From Candidatus Cloacimonadota bacterium (GTDB taxonomy: Bacteria > Cloacimonadota > Cloacimonadia > Cloacimonadales > Cloacimonadaceae), in NCBI GenBank assembly GCA_029561955.1, contig JAKQWO010000052.1, forward strand, positions 1 through 50,457: DNA of 50,457 nt, in the 5' to 3' direction. This document shows, in pieces, positions 25,418 to 33,601 of the stretch. The position numbers were made by a program, and so were the translations under genes. Below the pieces are notes generated by a model. It was not told the origin of the DNA and ran no database searches. It saw only the letters and a program-made list of their open reading frames with translations. Each line of letters starts with the position of its first letter. Position 1 is the first letter of the stretch.

Positions 25418-26736
25418 TGGAAAAACATAGCCTCAATGGCACTTTGATTATTTTTAATGGCTTTAACCTCGTGCTGTTGGGGGTGTTGCTGCGCTCTGGA
25501 ATGCAATTGCTACCCACCCTGCTCATCATGTTGCTTTCCACCTCGATGGTCCAATTTCTCACCTTCAGACTTCTCAATCGCCAGTATAAAGAGATCAAAG
25601 ACATTACAGAAAAGGTGAGCATGGGCGACCATAGCCAGCGCATCCCCACACTTAATGTAGAGGAATTTAACGAGCTGGGGCAAAGCATCAACAAGATGTT
25701 GGGCAAGTTAGACGGCACCATCGGCCATTTGGCCATTCACCGAGAAGAACTGCGGCTCATCGTGGGCACCATCCAGGACGCCCTTTGGTCGATCAACGCC
25801 GAAGGCAAGATAGAATGGGCAAATAGCGCATTTGCTCAGCTCTTTAACCTCTATGATGAGACGAGGATGCAGTATTATTGGGAGGTCATCCGTGAGGTGT
25901 CGCTGCTCAACTATATCAGGGAATTTGACAGCAGCCCGGAGAACAGGATACAGGAGATCAGCCTTGGCGAACATGCCTACCTCTTGAGTGGCTCGCAAAA
26001 TCCGGATGCCCAGCGAACCGTGCTGCTTTTGCAGAATATAGATGATATACACCGGGTGGAGCAGATGAAGAAGGACTTTATCGTAAATCTCGCTCATGAA
26101 CTGCGCACTCCGCTCACGGCGATCAAGGGCTTCTCTGAGGCGATGGAAGAAACTGCAGATAATACCAATATGCGCTATCTGAAGATCATCCAAAACCACA
26201 CCAACCGCCTGATCAATCTGATCAACGACTTGCAGACGCTCATCCGCCTTGAGCAAAACTACTCGATCAACCTCAGGGAAATCAATTTACTCACCTTTTT
26301 TGACAATATCAAGCTGATCTTGAGTCCACTTTTTGAAGATAAGGAAGTGGAGCTCGAGATAGATATAGACCCGGCGCAGCCACGTTTTTGTGTCGATCCC
26401 TTCAAATTTGAACAGATCTTCATCAACTTGGTGGAAAACTCGCTACGCTACACCGAGAAGGGCAAAATCCTGATCAGAAGCAAGGCTACGGATAAAGACC
26501 TCACGATCGAAATCAGCGACAACGGTAGCGGCATTGCACCGGAGCATCTGCCCCGTATCTTTGAGCGCTTTTATGTGGCGGATAAATCCCGCAACCGCAA
26601 CAGTTCAGGCACAGGCTTGGGGCTGTCCATCGTAAAACACATAGTAGCGCTGCACAACGGCACCATAGACGTCAGCAGCGCTTTGGGCAGGGGCACCACC
26701 TTCACGATCGTCATCCCAGCAGGAAAAGCTTCATAA
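25417..26736 (+). CDS. phoR: PhoR-like sensor histidine kinase
   Basis: 439 aa. Two membrane segments near the N-terminus (about 8-25 and 30-50) have almost no periplasmic loop, as in PhoR kinases that sense through Pst/PhoU rather than a ligand. Then come a HAMP-like linker (about 52-105), a PAS domain (about 115-210), a HisKA dimer with His227 in NLAHELRTPL, and a HATPase domain with N-box (LVENSLRYTEKG), DNGSGIAPEHL and GTGLGLSIV motifs. Start coupled to the regulator by TAATG. It phosphorylates and dephosphorylates the partner regulator when phosphate is low or high, by family analogy. Confidence 0.88.
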   Translation: MEKHSLNGTLIIFNGFNLVLLGVLLRSGMQLLPTLLIMLLSTSMVQFLTFRLLNRQYKEIKDITEKVSMGDHSQRIPTLNVEEFNELGQSINKMLGKLDGTIGHLAIHREELRLIVGTIQDALWSINAEGKIEWANSAFAQLFNLYDETRMQYYWEVIREVSLLNYIREFDSSPENRIQEISLGEHAYLLSGSQNPDAQRTVLLLQNIDDIHRVEQMKKDFIVNLAHELRTPLTAIKGFSEAMEETADNTNMRYLKIIQNHTNRLINLINDLQTLIRLEQNYSINLREINLLTFFDNIKLILSPLFEDKEVELEIDIDPAQPRFCVDPFKFEQIFINLVENSLRYTEKGKILIRSKATDKDLTIEISDNGSGIAPEHLPRIFERFYVADKSRNRNSSGTGLGLSIVKHIVALHNGTIDVSSALGRGTTFTIVIPAGKAS

Positions 26737-26744
26737 AATCAACC

Positions 26745-27236
26745 ATGCCACAAGACTATCCCCAAAATCATGATGAGCTGATCCAAGAGTATACCAAGCT
26801 GGCCAACGGAATCTGTAAGACTTATCAAAACTATGGGATGCCCCTGGAAGACCTGAGACAGGAGGCCATGATCGGTTTGCTGATGGCATATGAAAGATTT
26901 GATCCCTCCAAGGGAACGCAGTTTTCCACCTATGCCGTTTACTGGATCAAAAAGCAAATCTTGCAAGCGCTGGATCAGGAATTTATCGGCTCCAGCTACG
27001 TTGAAAACATGGCGGAGCACAATCCGGAAACCAGCAATCCGGAGAAGGTGAGCGAGCGGCTCAAGCTGCCAGAGGATATGCCCGAGCGTGAAGCTATCGT
27101 GCTGAGGCTGAGCTATGAAAAGAAGCTCACCATCAAAGAGATTGCCCAGAAACTGAACATCACCAACGAACAGACTAAGCAACTGCGCAGTAAGGCACTG
27201 CGCCGCGTAAAAGGGCACTTCAAAAAGAGCGAATGA
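26745..27236 (+). CDS. Small sigma-70 family RNA polymerase sigma factor
   Basis: 163 aa. It contains region 2 (about 30-80: DLRQEAMIGLLMAYERFDPSKGTQFSTYAVYWIKKQI, quoted here only as a span; the FSTYA..WI core is region 2.3-2.4) and a region 4 helix-turn-helix (about 118-155: IKEIAQKLNITNEQTKQLRSK). Region 3 is missing or reduced. Region 2 looks more like that of primary sigma factors than of ECF factors. It starts 8 bases after the kinase stop with no clear ribosome site, so it is probably translated by coupling and belongs to the phoBR unit. No anti-sigma partner is visible nearby. Confidence 0.85.
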   Translation: MPQDYPQNHDELIQEYTKLANGICKTYQNYGMPLEDLRQEAMIGLLMAYERFDPSKGTQFSTYAVYWIKKQILQALDQEFIGSSYVENMAEHNPETSNPEKVSERLKLPEDMPEREAIVLRLSYEKKLTIKEIAQKLNITNEQTKQLRSKALRRVKGHFKKSE

Positions 27237-27303
27237 GCGGAAGAGCAAAAAAGTGGTGGACAAAAAAAGTGGACATTATTAAATGGAATAAAGGAGGTAA
27301 GTC

Positions 27304-27552
27304 ATGACTTACAAAGTTATTTTAGTCAAGGTAGATCACCGTTCGAGTGAGGCAACCAAAGTACAGGATATCCTCACCGAATACGGCTGCAACATCAAAG
27401 TGCGTCTTGGTTTGCACGAAGTTTCCAAGGATTTCTGTGCCAATGATGGCCTGATCGTATTGGAAGTTGAAGGCAAGGATGAAGAGCTTAATGCCCTCGT
27501 TGGCAAGCTCAATGAGCTCAACTATATCCAGGCCAAGATGATCGAGATGTAA
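27304..27552 (+). CDS. Small ACT/NikR-C-like protein (TM1266-type, putative hydrogenase-system regulator)
   Basis: 82 aa with a strong AAAGGAGG 6 bases before the ATG. The pattern beta-alpha-beta-beta-alpha-beta with KVRLGLHEV and LEVEGKDEELNALVGKLNEL matches the small family annotated as iron-only hydrogenase system regulator (TM1266-like). No hydrogenase gene lies in this window, so that role is an annotation carried from the family. It lies 67 bases after the sigma factor and could be co-transcribed. Its stop lies one base from the converging stop of the glycosyltransferase. Confidence 0.7.
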   Translation: MTYKVILVKVDHRSSEATKVQDILTEYGCNIKVRLGLHEVSKDFCANDGLIVLEVEGKDEELNALVGKLNELNYIQAKMIEM

Positions 27553-27553
27553 T

Positions 27554-28651
27554 CTACTTCCAGCGGTATTTCCCGATGCTACCCCAGATCGCATAGAGGA
27601 TAAACTGTGCGGGAAAGGCGACGATGGCAACGGGATACAGGGCTCCGAGCCAGGGCAACTTGATCGCAACAGAATGCGAAATAGAGAGCCCGAGCTCGGC
27701 GCCCATTTTTATGGCAATGGCCAGATAGAGCAGGTTGGTGCCGGGATATTTGAAGAGCAAAAGCAGCGAGAGATAAAAGAGGATGAAGTGGAGAAAGGCG
27801 CCCACACCTATGCCCTGCAACCACAGGGGAAAGTATTGCAATTTGGAGGCTCGTCTGATATTGGTGTGATGTCTCTTGACAACATCACGTCCCTCATATG
27901 ATCTCACCCTCATCTCCGGTGAGGGGTAATAGATGGCTTTGCGGATATAAGGCATCATCTTCATCAGCAGCAGATCATCATCTCCGGAAGCCAGATGCCC
28001 GATGCCATCAAAGCCGCCTGCCTTGTAGAAGGTGCTCTTACGGTATGACATATTGCAGGCAACACTGGTGAAGGGACGCCTGATGCTCATCCCCAAGGCG
28101 GCTAAACTGTAATAGATACCATCTTCAAAGCATTTCATCCGCAGGTAGCTATCCTTTTCATCCCGCAAAATGAGGGCATGTCCCAGCACGTAATCCACGT
28201 CCTCAGCATAGGCCATTGCCCAGCCTCGCAGCCAATTGGGCGGCACTACACAGTCTGCATCCGTGAAGGCTAAGATGTCATGCTTGGCTGTAGAAATCCC
28301 CTGCAGAAGTGCCGCTTTTTTGCCGACAACGCCCTCCAGCTCGCCCTGCCAATCCAGGTAGCGGAAAACGTAGTCTGCCTGGTGTTGGGCGAGGATTTCC
28401 AAGGTGGCATCGGTGGAGTGGTCGTTGATGATGATGACCTCATATAGCTCTTTGGGGTAGTTTAGCTGATCCAGAGATTTTAGCAGGCGGGGCAGGTTTT
28501 GCTCTTCATTTCGGGCAGCGATGATCACGCTGATGCCGGGAGTTTGGCTCGACTCCTCACTCCTATTGATGAAGAGATTGATCGCCGCAGCCAAAAGCAG
28601 AAGCACATAGAGGGGTGTGCTAAGGATGAAGAGCAGAAAGATCAGATTCAA
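27554..28651 (-). CDS. Membrane-attached glycosyltransferase family 2
   Basis: 365 aa. An N-terminal membrane segment (about 3-27) is followed by a GT-A domain: SVIIAARNEEQNLPRLL, the DAD metal motif (FTDADCVVP near 130), a GDDDLLL acceptor-site acidic cluster near 227, and a basic RRASK motif before three C-terminal membrane segments (about 285-360). It probably transfers a sugar from a nucleotide donor to a lipid or surface glycan; donor and acceptor are unknown. The likely start is TTG 28651, overlapping the dnaX stop (TTTTGA); there is no in-frame ATG in the first 100 codons. It is co-transcribed after dnaX. Confidence 0.83.
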   Translation of the reverse strand: MNLIFLLFILSTPLYVLLLLAAAINLFINRSEESSQTPGISVIIAARNEEQNLPRLLKSLDQLNYPKELYEVIIINDHSTDATLEILAQHQADYVFRYLDWQGELEGVVGKKAALLQGISTAKHDILAFTDADCVVPPNWLRGWAMAYAEDVDYVLGHALILRDEKDSYLRMKCFEDGIYYSLAALGMSIRRPFTSVACNMSYRKSTFYKAGGFDGIGHLASGDDDLLLMKMMPYIRKAIYYPSPEMRVRSYEGRDVVKRHHTNIRRASKLQYFPLWLQGIGVGAFLHFILFYLSLLLLFKYPGTNLLYLAIAIKMGAELGLSISHSVAIKLPWLGALYPVAIVAFPAQFILYAIWGSIGKYRWK

Positions 28652-30345
28652 AATCCGGGGCCCAATTTGGATTTGGTGACGTCTATATACTTGGCAAGCA
28701 GAGGGTCTTCATTTTTGATGTCGATGATGCTCTTGCCTTTGATCTCCAATTTGGGTGCTACTCCATTTTTGGCAAGCTCGACCGAAATGCGCACGTTTTG
28801 ACCGAAGAATTCGCCCAATATTTTTTCTATGTCTTCCCTATTAGAGATGAGGGCATCATATAAGGTTGGACTTTTGCTGATCAAACATAGCCTATCCGCC
28901 TCACACTTCACAATATCAGCTTCCGTGAAGGCATGGGCGGGGCCAAATCTAAGCTTCCTCTGCAGACGTGACTTGATCTTGTCCTTGTGCAGCTCGATGG
29001 TTTCTTTGTCAAACTTGAGGTTGGAGGGTGGAGCGGGCTCAGGCTCTGGCTCTGGTTCGGCTTCGGGCTCGGGTTCAGGTGTCGGCTCTGGCTCTGGTTC
29101 TGGTTTAGGAGCTGGGGCTGCCGGTTTTGCAACAGTGGGAGGTTTGGGAGGCTGGCTTGGGGCTGTGGGCGCGGCTTTAGCTGGAGTTGCCGGTCTGCTG
29201 GGAGCCGGACTCGCACTGGGAGCGCCGCCCTTGAGCAGCTTGATCAGCTCGCTCACCTGACTCATCTCTTCAATCTTGCAGAGCCTCAGCATCAGCACCT
29301 CTAACAGCAATTGCGGGTTTGAGCTGCTTCGAATTTCATTTCTGGCCTGGATGAGGGTGGAGATCAGGTAAAGCAGGTCGTCCTGCTCAAAGAGTTCGGC
29401 CACTTCATCGTAGATGTGATACTCCTCGGAGGTGATGTCAGATGGGGCTACTCCCACCTTGCGCAGCAGTGCGACGCGGATGAATTCTATCATATTTACG
29501 AGCAGCTCGCCTGCATCCATGCCAGCTTCCAATACCTCGTGAAGTCGATTGATCAAGGTAGCAGAGTCACGGGCTTTGGTGAGCTTGAACATCTCGCTGA
29601 ACACCAGGGTGGGAACCACGCCAAAGATCTCCCTCACCTTGCTCACACTCACGTCGTTGAGACAATAGGAGAGCACCTGATCCATCAAAGACAGAGCATC
29701 GCGCATCCCGCCATCAGCCTTGCGGGCGATGAGGTGCAGGGATTCCGCATCTATCTTGATGTTTTCCAGTTTGCAGATTTCACGCAGACGGCGCACGATC
29801 GCCTCAACGGGAATGCGCTTGAAATCGTGACGTTGACAGCGGGAAACGATGGTGGGCAATACCTTCTGAGCTTCGGTGGTGGCAAAGATGAAGACCACGT
29901 TGTCCGGCGGCTCTTCCAGCGTCTTGAGCAAGGCGTTGAATGCGCTCTTGGAGAGCATGTGCACTTCGTCGATGATATAGATCTTGTATTTGGACTGGGT
30001 GGGGGCATAGACCAGCTCTTTTTGCAAATCTCGCACGTCATCGACGCTGGTGTTGGAAGCACCGTCTATTTCAATCACGTCCGATGAAACTCCCGCCGTG
30101 ATGTCGACACAGTTGCCGCACACATTACAGGGATGGGCGGTGGGGCCATTGACGCAGTTCAGACTTTTGGCCATAATGCGCGCCATAGAGGTCTTCCCCA
30201 CTCCTCTGGGCCCCGTAAACAGGAAGGCGTGGGCAATCCTGTTTGCCTCAATAGAGTTTTGCAAGATCTCGGTTACATGATCTTGGGCGTAGACCTCAGA
30301 AAAGGATTGAGGTCTGTATTTTCTGGCTAAAACGATGTAGTTCAT
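28648..30345 (-). CDS. dnaX: DNA polymerase III subunit gamma/tau
   Basis: 565 aa from ATG 30345, which has CGGAGG 5 bases upstream; an open frame to 30393 has no site. It is the clamp-loader ATPase of the replisome. Walker A GPRGVGKT at 45-52, zinc ligands C64, C73, C76, C79, Walker B IIDEVHML near 120 and a sensor ATTEAQKVLPTI region follow the family. About residues 375-445 form a low-complexity Pro/Ala then Pro/Glu linker, ahead of a small C-terminal tau-like domain. No A-rich slippery run for making a shorter gamma was noticed. The glycosyltransferase gene follows with overlap. Confidence 0.94.
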   Translation of the reverse strand: MNYIVLARKYRPQSFSEVYAQDHVTEILQNSIEANRIAHAFLFTGPRGVGKTSMARIMAKSLNCVNGPTAHPCNVCGNCVDITAGVSSDVIEIDGASNTSVDDVRDLQKELVYAPTQSKYKIYIIDEVHMLSKSAFNALLKTLEEPPDNVVFIFATTEAQKVLPTIVSRCQRHDFKRIPVEAIVRRLREICKLENIKIDAESLHLIARKADGGMRDALSLMDQVLSYCLNDVSVSKVREIFGVVPTLVFSEMFKLTKARDSATLINRLHEVLEAGMDAGELLVNMIEFIRVALLRKVGVAPSDITSEEYHIYDEVAELFEQDDLLYLISTLIQARNEIRSSSNPQLLLEVLMLRLCKIEEMSQVSELIKLLKGGAPSASPAPSRPATPAKAAPTAPSQPPKPPTVAKPAAPAPKPEPEPEPTPEPEPEAEPEPEPEPAPPSNLKFDKETIELHKDKIKSRLQRKLRFGPAHAFTEADIVKCEADRLCLISKSPTLYDALISNREDIEKILGEFFGQNVRISVELAKNGVAPKLEIKGKSIIDIKNEDPLLAKYIDVTKSKLGPGF

Positions 30346-30475
30346 TCTACCTCCGGATGCCATTAAAATATAGGACGTTATTTGGGCAAGCATTTTCTGC
30401 TGGACAAGAAAGCGAAGCTGAGAAAAGTGGGCTTTTCAAGCGATATTATATATTAACCTATAAAGGAGGTTTGTG
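30346..30475. promoter_or_regulatory. Divergent promoter region between dnaX and the phosphofructokinase gene
   Basis: 130 bases. A small hairpin GAAAAG/CTTTTC (30423-30438) precedes an AT-rich block (near 30441-30456, containing TATTAT and TATATT words suitable as a -10 for the plus strand), then the AAAGGAGG of the kinase gene. No clear -35 was found for either direction. Confidence 0.3.
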
Positions 30476-31699
30476 ATGAAGTTGGAAGGAAAAGTGTTAA
30501 TCGCTCAAGGCGGCGGCCCTACTGCCGTCATCAACCAATCCTTGGTGGGAGCCACGCTGGAATCCAGAAAATTCCCGCAGGTGACGCGGGTTTATGGGGC
30601 GCTGTATGGCGTTCAGGGAATCTTGAACGAACAATTTGTCGACCTCACTCAGGAAACCACGCAGAATCTGGAATTGGTGGCAGATACGCCCTCCAGTGCG
30701 CTGCTCTCAACCAGAGATAAACCGGATGAGAAGTATTGCAAAGAGATCTTCAAGGTGATGCAAGCTCACGGTGTGAGGTATTTCTTCTACATCGGTGGAA
30801 ACGACTCTGCGGATACGGTGCGCATCGTAAATGAAGAAGCCGATAAAGCGGACTATGAGCTCAGAGCAATCCACATCCCCAAGACGATTGACAACGACTT
30901 GATGATGAACGACCACACGCCCGGCTATGGTTCCGCAGCCCGCTATGTGGCTTCTGCCTTTGGTGGAGTGAATCTTGATAACCGTGCGCTTCCCGGAGTT
31001 TATATCGGGATAGTGATGGGCAGGCATGCAGGTTTTTTGGCTGCTGCTTCCGCACTGGCTCAGAAGTATCCGGATGATGGGCCACATCTGATCTACCTGC
31101 CCGAACGTGCCTTCCATAGAGATAAGTTTTTGGCAGACGTGAAAGCGGTCTATGATCGCTATGGACGCTGCGTGGTAGCCGTTTCTGAAGGTATTGTGGA
31201 TGAAAAGGGAACGCCGATGATCACCAAACTCACCGAAACTGTCGAAAAAGATGCACATGGCAACGTGCAGCTCTCGGGAACGGGGATGTTGGGTGATCTG
31301 CTCAGCGATCTGGTCAAGCAGAAACTAGGAATCAAGCGCGTGCGCAGCGATACCTTTGGCTATCTGCAACGCTCGTTTTTGGGCTGCGTCTCCGATGTGG
31401 ATCAGCGTGAAGCCCGTGAGGTGGGCGAACGTGCGGCTCACTTTGCGCTTTGGCACAACCTCGATGGCTCCGTTAGCATCCAGCGCACCGGCTTTTACAG
31501 CGTGAACTATCAATTGGAAAAGCTGAGCGACGTTGCCCGGAAGACGCGACTCATGCCGGATGAATATATCAATGCGGAAGGCAACAACGTCACAGACGCC
31601 TTCAGATACTACCTGCGACCCTTGCTGGGATCAGGTTTTCCCACGCCTTACAGACTGCGTGCACCCAGAGTGGAAAAGATTCTTTCACAGAATCCTTGA
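30476..31699 (+). CDS. pfp: 6-phosphofructokinase, probably pyrophosphate-dependent
   Basis: 407 aa. It phosphorylates fructose 6-phosphate in glycolysis. The substrate-choice residues are GGNDS (Asp where ATP enzymes have Gly in GGDGS) and PKTIDND (Lys where ATP enzymes have Gly in PGTIDND); both are the pyrophosphate type, which makes the step reversible and saves ATP. The catalytic TIDND and the GRHAGFLA and PE motifs are intact. ATG 30476 is chosen with AAAGGAGG 7 bases upstream; a GTG one codon earlier is less well placed. It lies 59 bases before gdhA, and no terminator was seen between them. Confidence 0.88.
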   Translation: MKLEGKVLIAQGGGPTAVINQSLVGATLESRKFPQVTRVYGALYGVQGILNEQFVDLTQETTQNLELVADTPSSALLSTRDKPDEKYCKEIFKVMQAHGVRYFFYIGGNDSADTVRIVNEEADKADYELRAIHIPKTIDNDLMMNDHTPGYGSAARYVASAFGGVNLDNRALPGVYIGIVMGRHAGFLAAASALAQKYPDDGPHLIYLPERAFHRDKFLADVKAVYDRYGRCVVAVSEGIVDEKGTPMITKLTETVEKDAHGNVQLSGTGMLGDLLSDLVKQKLGIKRVRSDTFGYLQRSFLGCVSDVDQREAREVGERAAHFALWHNLDGSVSIQRTGFYSVNYQLEKLSDVARKTRLMPDEYINAEGNNVTDAFRYYLRPLLGSGFPTPYRLRAPRVEKILSQNP

Positions 31700-31758
31700 C
31701 ATAATTTGCCCTCAAATAATCATGGCTTAAACATGAAAAATAAGAATGGAGGAACACC

Positions 31759-33096
31759 ATGACCTTTAACGAATTCATGGACAAAGTCGCTGCAAGAAAC
31801 TCTCACGAACCTGAGTTTATGCAAGCCGTAAAAGAAGTTATCGAGACTGTTTGGGATGTGTATGAAGCCACACCCCGCTACCAGCAGTACAACATTCTCG
31901 AGCGCATCGTCGAACCCGAAAGAGTAATCCAATTTGCCGTCCCCTGGATGGATGACCAAGGCAAAGTGCACGTGAACCGCGGCTATCGCGTTCAATTTAA
32001 TAGCGCCATTGGCCCCTACAAAGGTGGCATCCGCTTCCATCCCAGCGTCAACCTCTCTGTAATGAAGTTTTTGGGCTTTGAACAGACCTTCAAAAACAGC
32101 CTGACCACGCTGCCTATGGGCGGTGGAAAAGGCGGAGCAGATTTTGACGCCCGCGGCCGTTCCGATGGTGAGATCATGCGCTTTTGCCATAGCTTTATGG
32201 CTGAGCTCTATCGTCACATCGGCCCCAATACCGACGTCCCTGCAGGCGATATCGGCGTTGGCAAGCGTGAGATCGGCTATATGTTTGGCTATTACAAGAA
32301 GCTTGTAAATGAATTCACCGGTGTTTTCACAGGTAAAGGCTTTGAATGGGGCGGCAGCCGCATTCGTCCTGAGGCAACAGGCTTTGGCGTGGTCTACTTC
32401 ACCGAAGAAATGCTAAAAGTCAAAGGCACCAGCTTCGAAGGCAAGAGAGTAGCCCTCTCCGGCTTTGGCAACGTGGCCTGGGGCGCAGCCCAGAAGATCA
32501 ACGAGCTGGGTGGCAAGGTCGTCACCATCTCCGGTCCTGACGGATACATCCTCGATGAAGATGGCATCAGCGGCGATAAGGTCGAATATATGACCGTGCT
32601 GCGTGCATCCAACAACGACCGCGTTAAGGACTATGCAGACGTGTATCCCAACGCCAAGTTCTTCCCCGGCAAGCGTCCTTGGGAAGTGCCGGTGGACATC
32701 GCAATCCCCTGCGCTACTCAAAACGAGCTGAACGAAGAAGATGCCCAGAACCTGATCAACAACAAAATCATGTGCCTCACCGAAGCTGCCAACATGCCCT
32801 GCACACCCAAGGCAATCGAGATGATCCAGAAAGCTGGCATCCTCTTTGCACCCGGCAAGGCTGCCAACGCAGGTGGAGTGGCTACCAGTGGCTTGGAAAT
32901 GACTCAGAACAGCAACCGCCTTAGCTGGCCGGCTGAAAAAGTCAATCAAGAGCTGCACGCCATCATGAAAGGCATCCATGAAGCTTGCCGCACACACGGT
33001 ACCCAACCCGACGGCTATATCAACTATGTCAAAGGCGCCAACGTGGCTGGCTTCGTGAAAGTAGCCAACGCCATGTGCGATATGGGCCTTATCTAA
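31759..33096 (+). CDS. gdhA: NADP-type glutamate dehydrogenase
   Basis: 445 aa, the usual size of hexameric bacterial GDH. It interconverts 2-oxoglutarate plus ammonia and glutamate. The substrate-binding segments GPYKGGIRFHP and LPMGGGKGGADFDP-like (here ADFDARG) hold the catalytic and ammonia-site residues; GFGNVAWGAAQ is the dinucleotide fold; ATQNELN and ANAGGVATSGLEM follow. In amino-acid fermenters it may run in the deaminating direction. GGAGG lies 6 bases before the ATG. A strong terminator follows. The cofactor call (NADP) rests on family resemblance. Confidence 0.93.
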   Translation: MTFNEFMDKVAARNSHEPEFMQAVKEVIETVWDVYEATPRYQQYNILERIVEPERVIQFAVPWMDDQGKVHVNRGYRVQFNSAIGPYKGGIRFHPSVNLSVMKFLGFEQTFKNSLTTLPMGGGKGGADFDARGRSDGEIMRFCHSFMAELYRHIGPNTDVPAGDIGVGKREIGYMFGYYKKLVNEFTGVFTGKGFEWGGSRIRPEATGFGVVYFTEEMLKVKGTSFEGKRVALSGFGNVAWGAAQKINELGGKVVTISGPDGYILDEDGISGDKVEYMTVLRASNNDRVKDYADVYPNAKFFPGKRPWEVPVDIAIPCATQNELNEEDAQNLINNKIMCLTEAANMPCTPKAIEMIQKAGILFAPGKAANAGGVATSGLEMTQNSNRLSWPAEKVNQELHAIMKGIHEACRTHGTQPDGYINYVKGANVAGFVKVANAMCDMGLI

Positions 33097-33122
33097 AATA
33101 GCTCTCAACAAGCCTCACATAG

Positions 33123-33150
33123 ACCCCGGAGTTAGCTCTGGGGTTTTTTT
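33123..33150 (+). terminator. Terminator of gdhA
   Basis: Stem CCCCGGAG / CTCTGGGG with a 4-base loop, then T7. 27 bases after the gdhA stop. The following 33151-33540 stretch shows no gene, repeat or clear regulatory site. Confidence 0.92.
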
Positions 33151-33540
33151 ATTACCTGATAAAAAGTGGCTCAAGTTCAAACTGGGTGGGTGGAAGTCTG
33201 TAACCTCTTTATCCGAGCATAATACCCAGTTGCGGTGCGGGTTTTAGTGAATGTGGCTTATGCAATATCGGAATGATACGGCTCTTGGGGTGTTTTTCCT
33301 TCCATCAGAATGGGTCGATATTGACCGATTTGTATCGCCTTCCTTGTCAGCCTGATACATGTTTTATTTTCCCTTTTTTGGCCTTCCAGCAACATCGCCA
33401 GAGTATATAGTGAGGGGACATTCCTGCGGGCTGAGATTTATGATTTGTGGTACCAGCACCCGCTGGAGGTATCCTGTGTTTGCCAAAACGGGCTGGCCTG
33501 ATACTCATCCACTATCCTCCGAACAAAGACCGCAAAAAAG

Positions 33541-33576
33541 GAAAGCTTGTAAATACAGAGGTATCCACAAGCTTTC
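33541..33576 (-). terminator. Terminator of the 1299-aa secreted protein gene
   Basis: Perfect 10-bp stem GAAAGCTTGT / ACAAGCTTTC with a 16-base loop. On the minus strand CCTTTTTTGC follows. 25 bases past the stop at 33602. Confidence 0.85.
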
Positions 33577-33601
33577 TGTCTATTGAGAGGCGATGTTAAT
33601 C

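Noticed and set aside
28987-29304. Gly/Ser/Phe-rich plus-strand frame opposite the dnaX linker
   Set aside because: It is the complement of the Pro/Glu-rich low-complexity linker of dnaX.
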